NCBI GenBank assembly: GCA_035645145.1 | Contig: DASQNC010000073.1 | Coordinates: 102,955 to 166,954 of the forward strand | DNA from: Azospirillaceae bacterium | GTDB taxonomy: Bacteria; Pseudomonadota; Alphaproteobacteria; Azospirillales; Azospirillaceae | Length of the DNA: 64,000 nucleotides | Reading direction: 5' to 3' | Made by a program: the position numbers and the translations under genes | The notes under the pieces: model-generated | Database searches by the model: none | Told to the model about the DNA's origin: nothing | The model's input: only the letters and a program-made list of their open reading frames with translations | In this document: positions 41,889 to 49,593 of the stretch, in pieces | Layout of the letters: each line of letters opens with the position of its first letter | How positions within the stretch are numbered: the stretch's first letter is position 1

Positions 41889-44054
41889 CTAGGCATCGGC
41901 ACTCCGCCCGATACGGGCCTCGGCATCCAGCGCCGCGGCCCCGGCACGCGCATGGGCGGCCAGGGCGCGCGCCTGATTGGACCAGCCGTCCTCGCCCGAC
42001 CGCTGCATGACCACACGGGCGCGCGCCGAAAGCGCGTCCAAGCCGACATTGCCGGCCAGGGACACCAATATGTGCGCCGCCTGGGTCGCCTCCACCGGCC
42101 CGGCCGCCGTCTCGAGCGCATCCGCGCGCTCCCGCAGCCCGGCCGCAGTGGCGTTCAGGAACGCCGAGGCCTCGTCCAAGCCCAGCACCTCCGCCAGCTT
42201 GGCCAGGCGACCAGGATCGCGATGCGCCACGGGCGGTTCCGGATGGTCCAGCCCGCACTCCCCCTCCGTTTCCGCAACCACGGCCGTGAGGTCGCGCACC
42301 TGCGCCACCAGCGCCGCGGGCTCGAACGGCTTGGCCATGTGCGCATCCATGCCGGCTTCCCGGCAACGGACAGCCTCGGAGCGCAACGCGCCGGCCGTGA
42401 GCGCCAGGATCGGCACGGCGCCGGCCGCCCCGCCCAGCGCCCGGATGTGCCGCGCGGCCTCCACTCCGTCCATCACGGGCATCTGGACGTCCAGCACCAC
42501 CACGTCGAACCCGCCGCCCCTCGCCGCCTCCAGGGCCTCGGCCCCATCGGCCACCGCCACGACGGCATGCCCGGCGCGCTCCAGGACGCGGGCGGCCAGC
42601 ACCCGGTTCGGCTCCACGTCGTCGGCCAGCAGCACCCGCAGCGGCCGCCCCGCAGCCTCCGCACTCGACTTGGAGCGCGCGACCCTGTCCGGACATCCTG
42701 CCGGCAGCGGCAGGTCGATCCAGAAGGTCGCCCCCGCGCCCTCGACGCTGGACACGCCAATGGAGCCGCCCATGCGTTCCGCCAGACGCTTGCTGATGGC
42801 AAGGCCCAGCCCGGTGCCGCCCTCGCCGCGTGTGCCCGTGCGCGCGGCCCGGCTGAAGTCCAGGAACAGGGCTTCCATCTTGTCGCCGGGCACACCGGCC
42901 CCCGTATCGGACACGGCGAAACGCACACCTCCGGCGGAGGCCGGGGAAACCTTGAGCGTCACCGAGCCGGCTTCGGTGAACTTGACCGCATTCGACAGGA
43001 AGTTCAGCAGCACCTGCCGCACCCGGGCGGCGTCGCCACGCAAGGCGGCGGGGACGGCCGGATCCACGCGAACCGTCAGCACCAGCCCCTTGCCCGCAGC
43101 CGCGTGGGCCACCAGTGCCCGGCACCCCTCGGCGAGGTCGCGCGCATCGAAGTCGGCCTCTTCCAGATCGAGCTGGCCGGCCTCGATCTTGGAGAAGTCC
43201 AGGACATCGCCGATGAGGGTCAAAAGCCCGCGTCCGGCATCCCGTTGGTAGAGCACATAGCGGGTCTGCTCGGCGTCGAGCGGCGTGCTCAGCAGCATTT
43301 CGGAAAAACCGATGACAGCGTTCAACGGCGTCCGAAGCTCATGGCTGACCGCAGCCAGGAAATCCGTCTTCGCCCGGTTCGCCGCGTCGGCGGCGGCGGC
43401 CAGATCGGCGCGACGCAGCGACTCCGCCGATGTCACGCGCAGGGCCCAGGCCGCCACCGCCAGCGAGAGCGCGGACGCGGCGCCCAAGGCCAGAAACGCC
43501 CATTGCTCCAACGCCTCCGCACGTGCGTGGCGGGCGTCCAGAAGATGCCGCTCCTCCGCCGCCATGACACGCGCGCTGTCGCGCACGGCGGACATCAACA
43601 GCCGCCCGCGTGCGCGCATTTCCGCGGCCGCGACATCCGTCCCCACGGCGCGTCCGGCCTCCAGCGTGGTGCGGAGTTCGGCCGTCTTGGCATCGGTGAG
43701 TTCGGCGAGTTCCACGGCGCGGGCGTTCTGGGCGGCATTGCCGGCCGTCAGGCGCACCAGACGCGTGGCATGGGATGGCGCCGCAGCCAGGGCCTCCTCG
43801 TAGGGGACGAGGAAATCGGCTTCGCCGGTCAAAAGGAAACCGCGCTGGCCGGTTTCGGCGTCGGCCAGGTTGGCTTCGATCAGGTGGAGCGCCCCCATCA
43901 CCTCGTATGTGTGGTCCACCTGGTTGCGCGCGCCGTCCATCTCGGCCACGAGGACCCAGGTGATCACGGCGGTGGCCGCTGCGAGCAGCGTGAGGGAAAT
44001 GCCCCCGAGCCACGCGGCACGGCTGGAGGTACGGGAGAGGAAGGACGCATCCAT
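41889..44054 (-). CDS. CHASE3 hybrid histidine kinase with receiver and Hpt domains
   Basis: Membrane-bound kinase of 721 residues. TM1 (about 15-37), a CHASE3-type periplasmic domain (40-180, with ANLADAETGQRGFLLTG), TM2 (about 183-205), HisKA acceptor H238 in LAAVSHELRTPLNAVIGF, ATPase with NFLSNAVKFT, DTGAGVP and GGTGLGLAI, receiver (about 473-590) with D522 in LDVQMPVMDG, and a C-terminal Hpt-like domain (600-715) with H661. The Hpt box reads AHILVSLAGNVG: the usual HxLKG Lys and Gly are replaced. It is a single gene between a tRNA and the divergent PAS gene. Likely a phosphorelay input for extracytoplasmic signals. Confidence 0.93.
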   Translation of the reverse strand: MDASFLSRTSSRAAWLGGISLTLLAAATAVITWVLVAEMDGARNQVDHTYEVMGALHLIEANLADAETGQRGFLLTGEADFLVPYEEALAAAPSHATRLVRLTAGNAAQNARAVELAELTDAKTAELRTTLEAGRAVGTDVAAAEMRARGRLLMSAVRDSARVMAAEERHLLDARHARAEALEQWAFLALGAASALSLAVAAWALRVTSAESLRRADLAAAADAANRAKTDFLAAVSHELRTPLNAVIGFSEMLLSTPLDAEQTRYVLYQRDAGRGLLTLIGDVLDFSKIEAGQLDLEEADFDARDLAEGCRALVAHAAAGKGLVLTVRVDPAVPAALRGDAARVRQVLLNFLSNAVKFTEAGSVTLKVSPASAGGVRFAVSDTGAGVPGDKMEALFLDFSRAARTGTRGEGGTGLGLAISKRLAERMGGSIGVSSVEGAGATFWIDLPLPAGCPDRVARSKSSAEAAGRPLRVLLADDVEPNRVLAARVLERAGHAVVAVADGAEALEAARGGGFDVVVLDVQMPVMDGVEAARHIRALGGAAGAVPILALTAGALRSEAVRCREAGMDAHMAKPFEPAALVAQVRDLTAVVAETEGECGLDHPEPPVAHRDPGRLAKLAEVLGLDEASAFLNATAAGLRERADALETAAGPVEATQAAHILVSLAGNVGLDALSARARVVMQRSGEDGWSNQARALAAHARAGAAALDAEARIGRSADA

Positions 44055-44189
44055 GCGCGCCAGGGTGGCACCCGGACACTTATGGAACGGTAAACGCGCC
44101 TGTCGCGAAATTTTTCAACGGCGCCTTTCATCCCCTGACCCACCGGACGTGTACTGGACTTCCCACCGGCCCTGCCCCAACATCCGCCC

Positions 44190-44717
44190 ATGGGGACGCC
44201 AGAAAACCAGTATGTCCTGGGACCGCCGCCTCCGGCGGAAGCGATGGGCGAGAAGGTGGCGGCCCTCTACCAGTACTGGCTGCGGATCGCTCCCGGACCG
44301 GGGCTTTTGCCCGGGCGGCAGCACTTTGATCCATGCGACCTGCCGGGCAGCCTTTGGCCGCACCTGTGGCTGCTGGACGTTCTGCGCGACCCGGTGCGCT
44401 TTCGCTACCGGCTGGTGGGGGGCGCCAGTGCCGAAGTCGGCGGGCAGGGACAGGTCGGGCGGTATGTCGACGAGATTGAACTGGTCGGCGATGCGCCGTT
44501 CCAGTTCACCGGGCGGCTGCAGCGAATGCTGGAAACGCGCGAGCCCGAATACTATCGGGGCCCGCCGCTGCAGCGGCACCTCACCCGGCTGGCGACGCTG
44601 GAGCGGTTGAGCCTGCCCCTGGCCCGCGACGGCATCCTGGTCGACATGATCCTGAACGCAACCGTGTACGAGTTCCATCCGGGCTTCCGCCCGGCCCCGC
44701 GTGCCTTGTGGGATTGA
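44190..44717 (+). CDS. PAS_5-like (DUF1488-type) PAS domain protein
   Basis: A 175-residue soluble protein. The N-terminal part begins EKVAALYQYWLRIAPGPGLLPGRQHFDP, then WPHLWLLDVLRDPVRFRYRLVGG and LSLPLARDGILVDMIL, which match the short single PAS-type proteins frequent in Rhodospirillales. It carries no output domain and no membrane helix, so a ligand- or protein-binding sensor is inferred. It is divergent from the CHASE3 kinase (135-nt gap) and may be functionally linked. Confidence 0.78.
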   Translation: MGTPENQYVLGPPPPAEAMGEKVAALYQYWLRIAPGPGLLPGRQHFDPCDLPGSLWPHLWLLDVLRDPVRFRYRLVGGASAEVGGQGQVGRYVDEIELVGDAPFQFTGRLQRMLETREPEYYRGPPLQRHLTRLATLERLSLPLARDGILVDMILNATVYEFHPGFRPAPRALWD

Positions 44718-44921
44718 CCGCGCACCGGACTTTCCAGACCCATGATCCCGGTTCGGGTTGGGGTCCCCGGCGGACAGCCGACCACAGGCCCAAGGCGCGG
44801 AGCGGTCCGGTGTCGAACACCGTCACGCGCCTCGGTTGAGGAACCGGAGCGGATTTGGCATCATGACGGCGCCGGACAACGAATTGTCCTGGCACCACTC
44901 CGCAGCAGAAGGAAAACCGGC

Positions 44922-45131
44922 GTGTCCGAAAGCCGAAAGCCGCCCGTGCTCGCGGTGCCCGCGCGCGCGCCCGGATCCCGCCCGCCCGCGTCCAACCTGG
45001 CACGCAACGTCCTGAGCCTTGCCGAGCGGCAGCGTCTGAACGGCCGCAACCCGCTGACCCGCGAGGAAGCCACCCACGCCCGGTTCCCGGCCCACGAGAT
45101 CGAGGCCTGGTTCGCCGCACGGCCCCATTGA
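44922..45131 (+). CDS. Small hypothetical protein
   Basis: A 69-residue product starting at GTG 44922 with AGAAGGA about 8 nt upstream. A basic, Pro-rich N-terminus (SESRKPPVLAVPARAPGSR) is followed by a conserved-looking helical block SLAERQRLNGRNPLTREEA and AHEIEAWFAARPH. I do not recognise the family. The helix-turn arrangement and length fit a small soluble protein. Codon use matches neighbours; no antisense ORF here looks better. It could be non-coding, so the confidence is moderate. Confidence 0.5.
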   Translation: MSESRKPPVLAVPARAPGSRPPASNLARNVLSLAERQRLNGRNPLTREEATHARFPAHEIEAWFAARPH

Positions 45132-45440
45132 TCGGCGCCGTGCGGCAAAGGGCCCGATGCCCCTGCCGCATTTTCCAGAGATCTGCGCACCGTCGCCAAT
45201 CCGCAACACTGTTGCATTTTGCCCTTGACGGCATCCGGCCACGTCGCGGTTGTGCGCCCCCGCTTCGGCCCGCGCGGACTCTCGCCTCCCACAGGGTTTT
45301 CCACAGAGTTGCGCACTGATTCTGGGGACAAGTCGCTGCGCGACCCCACGTGAATGCTGAGGTCCCGCTGGACTCCGCCGCTGCCCGGGGTCATTCCAGG
45401 CATGTTTTCCACAGGCCATGCAGCCACTTGGGGGATCGCC

Positions 45441-45469
45441 TTGACACCCAGTCATAGAGGCGAATGAAA
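45441..45469 (+). promoter_or_regulatory. Possible promoter of the protease gene
   Basis: A perfect -35 TTGACA (45441-45446) and, 17 nt later, a weak -10 ATGAAA (45464-45469). Start would be near 45476, where the palindrome begins. The -10 is poor, so the promoter may need an activator. Confidence 0.35.
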
Positions 45470-45475
45470 GGATAT

Positions 45476-45499
45476 TGATCCGCGGGTATCCGCGGATCA
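45476..45499. promoter_or_regulatory. 10-bp palindromic operator-like site
   Basis: TGATCCGCGG (45476-45485), GTAT spacer, CCGCGGATCA (45490-45499): perfect inverted repeats. It lies 55-78 nt before the protease start codon and at the predicted transcription start, where a repressor would block transcription. A short hairpin in the 5' UTR is the alternative. Confidence 0.5.
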
Positions 45500-45553
45500 C
45501 CCCCTCTTGCTCCGCTGTTGCGCTTGTGGTGAAGCGGCAGGAAGGGGGGCAGG

Positions 45554-46471
45554 ATGGTTGCGTTCGCAAGTCTCGATGGACGCCCGGTGGAGGCGTCGCG
45601 GGAAGCCGTGTCCTGGACGGACACGGGTGTCGTCCACATCCAGGCCACGGCCGCTCCGGTGGACTACAGCGGAACGGGCACGCTGCTCTATTCCGGACGC
45701 CATGTGCTCACCGCGGCCCACATCGCGGAGAACATGGCGATCGGCGACATCGTGGCCTTCCACACAGCGGACGGGCAATCGGTCTTCACCGTGCCCGTTG
45801 GGTCCGTGACCCTGCATCCCGGCTGGTCGCGCACCACCGCCGAGGACGATATTGCGATCCTGACCCTCGCGACGGAAGCCCCGACCTGGGCCATCCGCCA
45901 CGACATCAACCGCAACGGCGGTGAGATCGGGCAGATGTTCAAGATCACGGGCTACGGGGTCGCCGGCAACGGCCAGGGCGAGTACCCCGACGACCCGTTC
46001 TTCCCCACCAAGCGCGAAGGCCTGAACCGTTACGACGCGATCTCGGAGGACGGCGAACTGCTGTTCTACGACTTCGATTCCGGCAATGCGGCGAACGACG
46101 CCGGAGCCTTGCTGAACGCGCCCGATCTGGGACTGGGCCCCCGCGAAGCCAACGCCACGCGCGGGGATTCCGGCGGCCCCGGCCTGCTGCTGAGCGATGA
46201 CGGCACCCATGTGCTGTCGGGCGTCGTCAGCCACGGCCTTTCGGGCCTTCGGACCGACATCGATCCCGAACCGGACTCCAGCTTCGGCGAATTGACGGCC
46301 GAAACACGTGTCTCGGCCTATGCCGACTGGATCGACACGCTCGTTCAGGGCAGCGCCACGGTCGCCGCTCCGGCCCCCGCGCCGGCAGCCCCGGCCGAAC
46401 CCTTGGCTTTCGTACCGGCATCCGAGGATTGGATGGCCCCCGGCCGGGAACTGGGCGGCGAGTGGATGTGA
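45554..46471 (+). CDS. Trypsin-like serine protease (S1 family)
   Basis: A 305-residue chymotrypsin-fold protease. The catalytic triad is visible: H56 in VLTAAHIAEN, D99 in AEDDIAILTL, and S206 in RGDSGGPG. The N-terminal MVAFASLDGRPVEASREAVS contains no hydrophobic signal, and the C-terminal 30 residues form a Pro/Ala-rich tail. ATG 45554 follows GAAGGGGGGCAGG. Export might use another route (for example type I secretion), or it acts in the cytoplasm; neither is shown here. The preceding palindrome suggests repressor control. It ends 7 nt before the convergent lyxose isomerase gene. Confidence 0.87.
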   Translation: MVAFASLDGRPVEASREAVSWTDTGVVHIQATAAPVDYSGTGTLLYSGRHVLTAAHIAENMAIGDIVAFHTADGQSVFTVPVGSVTLHPGWSRTTAEDDIAILTLATEAPTWAIRHDINRNGGEIGQMFKITGYGVAGNGQGEYPDDPFFPTKREGLNRYDAISEDGELLFYDFDSGNAANDAGALLNAPDLGLGPREANATRGDSGGPGLLLSDDGTHVLSGVVSHGLSGLRTDIDPEPDSSFGELTAETRVSAYADWIDTLVQGSATVAAPAPAPAAPAEPLAFVPASEDWMAPGRELGGEWM

Positions 46472-46478
46472 CCCGCCC

Positions 46479-47168
46479 TCAGGCGTGCCGGTACCAACGG
46501 TCGTAATCGGACACCAGCAGTGCGCGGGGTGCTTCGTCCTCGTCCACGGTCGGGAACCGCCCGATCGGGTCCAGGAAGAAGTTGTCGGTGGCGTCGTCGT
46601 TGACGGACGAGACCTCGCCGATCAGCACCCGCGCCCGCTCACCCCAGAACTTGTGGTAGACGCCCGGCGTAAGCGTGATGCTTTCCCCGGGCTTCAGCAC
46701 CACCACCTCGCCGGCCTTGAAGGTCCGCTCGACACCGTCCATCCACTGGACCACCGGCGTGTCGTCCAGGTTCCCATTGGGCGTGGCGTTGTAGACCTGG
46801 ATCGCCAGGTCGCCGCCACCGCGGTTGATGATGTCCTCGGTCTTGGATTTGTGGAAATGCATCGGGGCGACCTGGTTCGCGTCGGAGATCAGCAGCTTTT
46901 CCGCGTAGACCTTGCCGCCGCCCGCCGCCACCGCGGCCGGATCACCGTTGCGCAAGGTGAACAGGAACAGCCCGACCTCCGCGAAGCGGCCGACCCCGTA
47001 GTCGGTGATATCCCAGCCCAGCCGCCGTCGGACGATCTCGGCCACCTCGGGACCGCGGGATCGCCAGGACTCCGCACTCCAGTACGCGAAAGGCGGCAGG
47101 ACGAACCCATGCCGACGGATGAATTCGTCCGCCTCGGCCATGATCGCGTTGATTTCCGACCGTTTCAT
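46479..47168 (-). CDS. D-lyxose ketol-isomerase family protein
   Basis: A 229-residue cupin-type sugar isomerase that interconverts D-lyxose and D-xylulose (and D-mannose with D-fructose in some members). The metal-binding block HFHKSKTEDIINRGGGD and PGVYHKFWGE are visible, with LKPGESITLTPGVYH before it. The N-terminal MKRSEINAIMAEADEFI is the family start. It is convergent with the protease gene and has no sugar transporter nearby, so its physiological substrate is unclear. Confidence 0.88.
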   Translation of the reverse strand: MKRSEINAIMAEADEFIRRHGFVLPPFAYWSAESWRSRGPEVAEIVRRRLGWDITDYGVGRFAEVGLFLFTLRNGDPAAVAAGGGKVYAEKLLISDANQVAPMHFHKSKTEDIINRGGGDLAIQVYNATPNGNLDDTPVVQWMDGVERTFKAGEVVVLKPGESITLTPGVYHKFWGERARVLIGEVSSVNDDATDNFFLDPIGRFPTVDEDEAPRALLVSDYDRWYRHA

Positions 47169-47355
47169 GTCACCCCCGCTTGTCGAATGCGGCAGTCTAC
47201 CGCCGTGCCCGCGGCCTATGGGGCAAAATCAGTGGCCCACGGAACGTCACCCGAACACGGGCGGGATCCGCGCGGCCGGTTGAAACCGGCTGTGCGCAAC
47301 CGCCTATCCGAACGAGCCAATTGTCCCGCAAGAAAAACAAAAGCATTTTAGATGA

Positions 47356-47766
47356 ATGCTATCCAATCCGCCGATCCGCACCATCCTGCTTGTGGAAGAC
47401 GAGGACATGGTCCGCACCGTCCTCGCCGTCGCCTTGGAGGATGCGGGATTCCGGGTGATCGAAGCCCGCAACGGCATCGAGGCTTGCGAGCGTCTGGACC
47501 AGGGGGCCGACCTGGTGCTGACCGACATCATCATGCCGGAAATGGATGGCATCGAACTGGTCAACCATATCCGTGACCGGCACCCCCGGATACCGGTCAT
47601 CGGGATGACCGCTGGCATGCGGGACCTGGTCCATCCCCTGGTCTCGGTCCTGGCGGCGCGGGGGGTGGACCCGGTCCTGCTCAAGCCATTCGACCCGGAA
47701 GTTATGGTGGATGCGGTCCGCAGGCGCCTGTCCCAGTGTCGGATCCCGGTCCGGGCGGACGGTTGA
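47356..47766 (+). CDS. Single-domain response regulator
   Basis: A 136-residue stand-alone receiver. It has VEDEDMVR for the acidic pocket, phospho-acceptor D53 in VLTDIIMPEMDG, the GMTAG switch region and the conserved Lys in VLLKPFDPEVM. There is no output domain. Its 3' end overlaps the convergent EamA gene by 65 nt. No kinase is adjacent, so its partner is one of the hybrid kinases or elsewhere. Confidence 0.92.
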   Translation: MLSNPPIRTILLVEDEDMVRTVLAVALEDAGFRVIEARNGIEACERLDQGADLVLTDIIMPEMDGIELVNHIRDRHPRIPVIGMTAGMRDLVHPLVSVLAARGVDPVLLKPFDPEVMVDAVRRRLSQCRIPVRADG

Positions 47767-48697
47767 TTGGGTTTCCGCCACCAGCGGATGGCGGCCTGTT
47801 CACCAGGTGGATGCCCATGCAGACCAGGGCGACGGCGGCGAACAGCCCCAGCCCCACCGGCTCGCCCAACAGCAGCGCACCGGCCGCGACCCCGAACAAA
47901 GGCGTCAGGAACGTGAAGGATGCGAGCTGCGGCGCAGGATAGCGGACCATCAGCCAGAACCACGCCAGGTAGCTGGCGAACGCGACCACCACGGCTTGAT
48001 AAAGAACGGACAGGACCACGACCGGCGACAGGTTGGTGACGCCGGTTTCCCCGAGCATCAGCGACAGCACTGGCAGAACCGCGGCCGACACCCCCAACTG
48101 GTAGGCCAAGGTCTTGTCGGGGCTGGCACGGATCAAGGAGGTGGTCCGCACCACAAGGGTGGTTGCTCCCCAGAAGAATGCCCCGGAGAGGGCCAGAAGG
48201 TCGCCGAGGAGCTGCTGCGGGTCCGGGAACGCCAGGGCGTCGCCGAAGGCCGCCACGATCCCCAGGAACGCGCAGACCAAACCTGCCGCCTGCACCGGCC
48301 GTAACCGTTCGCCGGGAACCAGCAGATGGCAGCCGAGAGCCACGAAGAACGGGGAAGTGAACAGGAACACGACCGAGCGTGCGGCGGTGGTGTAGCGCAA
48401 CCCCAGATAGATGCAGACGAACTCCAACGCGAACAGCAGGCCGGCGGCGATCCCGGGCCACAATGTCCCGTCCCGCCCGAACAGGGGCACCCGCCGCCGC
48501 GACGCCCAGGCCACTATGCACACGAGCGCGATCGCCGAGCGGATGCCGGCCTGCAGGACGGGCGAAATGCCGGCGCTGGCCAATTTGATGGTGACCTGCT
48601 GCAGGCCCCAGATCGCGCAGCAGACCACCAGCATGGACACCGCGGTGCGATCGAGACGATCCCGGCGCCCCATCATGGCCGTTCCGGCAACGGGCAT
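47702..48697 (-). CDS. EamA/DMT-family inner-membrane transporter
   Basis: A 331-residue exporter with about ten hydrophobic helices in two EamA repeats. Recognisable pieces are CCAIWGLQQVTIKLASAGISPVL, FLFTSPFFVALGCHLL (repeat 1) and GAFFWGATTLVVRTTSL, SFTFLTPLFGVAAGALLLGEPVG (repeat 2). Family members export amino acids or other small metabolites. The ATG at 48697 has a strong GGGAGGGGGGGCGG ribosome site. Upstream on the same strand lies a decayed LysR gene whose frame enters this one without a stop codon; that regulator probably controlled the exporter once. Confidence 0.87.
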   Translation of the reverse strand: MPVAGTAMMGRRDRLDRTAVSMLVVCCAIWGLQQVTIKLASAGISPVLQAGIRSAIALVCIVAWASRRRVPLFGRDGTLWPGIAAGLLFALEFVCIYLGLRYTTAARSVVFLFTSPFFVALGCHLLVPGERLRPVQAAGLVCAFLGIVAAFGDALAFPDPQQLLGDLLALSGAFFWGATTLVVRTTSLIRASPDKTLAYQLGVSAAVLPVLSLMLGETGVTNLSPVVVLSVLYQAVVVAFASYLAWFWLMVRYPAPQLASFTFLTPLFGVAAGALLLGEPVGLGLFAAVALVCMGIHLVNRPPSAGGGNPINRPPGPGSDTGTGACGPHPP

Positions 48698-49488
48698 TCC
48701 GCCCCCCCTCCCGCTCCGGGTCCCGGCGCCGATCCGCTGCCGCCAGGCGTGGAACACCGCCACCTCGGGCGCGTCGAACCGGTCGATGGGAATGTAGGCG
48801 CAATAACCCCGCGCCGGCAGCACCAATTCCGGAAACGGTGCGGTCAGGGAGCCTTCCGCCAGTTGCGTCCGCGCCATCGTGACCGGCGCCAACGCCAGCC
48901 AATCGCTCCAGCCCCGCGGGAAGGTCGCCGCGTGGAGCAGCGTGGGCACCCGCAGATCGTCCGGTCGGTCGAGCGGCGTGCGGCGTGCCAGCCGGGGGGC
49001 GCAGACAGGCGTGCGACCCTCGTTCAGGAACGGCAACGTCCGGTAGCCGTAATAGGTGTCCGGGCCACCCCGGATCACAAGGTCGTGGGGCATGGTGATG
49101 GAGTCCACCGGCTCGTTCCCGGTGGTCACGCGCACTTCGCAATCGGGGTGGGCGTCCTGGAAATCCGCCAGGAATCAACCAGCAGACCGTGAACGTCGGC
49201 AAGGCGTTGATCCGCAGGGGCGTGCGCGGTCGGCGGGAGCGATACCGCTCGGTGGCGGCGGCGATGCGGTCGAAGGCCGGACGGATTTCGGCAAGGTCGG
49301 CCGCGCCGGCGTCGGTCAACACGATCCGGCGGTGGATCCGCTCGAACAAAGGGGCGCCGAGCCATCCCTCCAGCAACCGGACATGACGGCTCACCGCCCC
49401 CGGTGTGACGTTGGTTTCCGCCGCGGCCGCCTTGATGCTGCCGAGGCGGCGCACGCGGCGCGTTGAGCGGGGGCAGGCGTCGCGTCAT
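48698..49488 (-). pseudogene. LysR-family transcriptional regulator, degraded by several deletions
   Basis: Pieces of a GcvA-type LysR regulator are spread over two frames. The start MTRRLPPLNA (ATG 49488) shifts frame near 49449-49460, where about 14 nt are missing. The HTH part (GSIKAAAAETNVTPGAVSRHVRLLE, LFERIHRRIVLTDAG) runs until near 49168-49172, where about 5 nt are missing between short direct repeats, and the effector domain resumes as DAHPDCEVRVTTGNEPVDS. About 35 codons seem missing in frame near 48860-48880 (DWLALA joins VTMARTQLAEG). No stop is found before the transporter start. I infer an inactive gene; sequencing error cannot be excluded for the two frameshifts. Confidence 0.75.
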
Positions 49489-49593
49489 CGTTGATTTTCC
49501 GGATGTACTACCCAGCAAAACTTGGTTTGCACCCGCGGGTTGTTTGCAAAATCCTGATGCACTGGAGACCGGATTTCAAAGGCGACCCGACCC

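Larger units (their letters stand above)
45132..45553. other. 422-nt intergenic region before the protease gene
   Basis: No convincing gene on either strand. It contains two TTTTCCACAG sites (45297-45306 and 45404-45413), one base away from the DnaA-box core, a TTGACA box at 45441-45446 and a 10-bp palindrome at 45476-45499. These point to regulatory DNA. Confidence 0.55.

Noticed and set aside
44823..45569. 248-codon minus-strand frame over the gap before the protease
   Set aside because: No conserved motif, no ribosome site, Cys/Arg-rich random composition.
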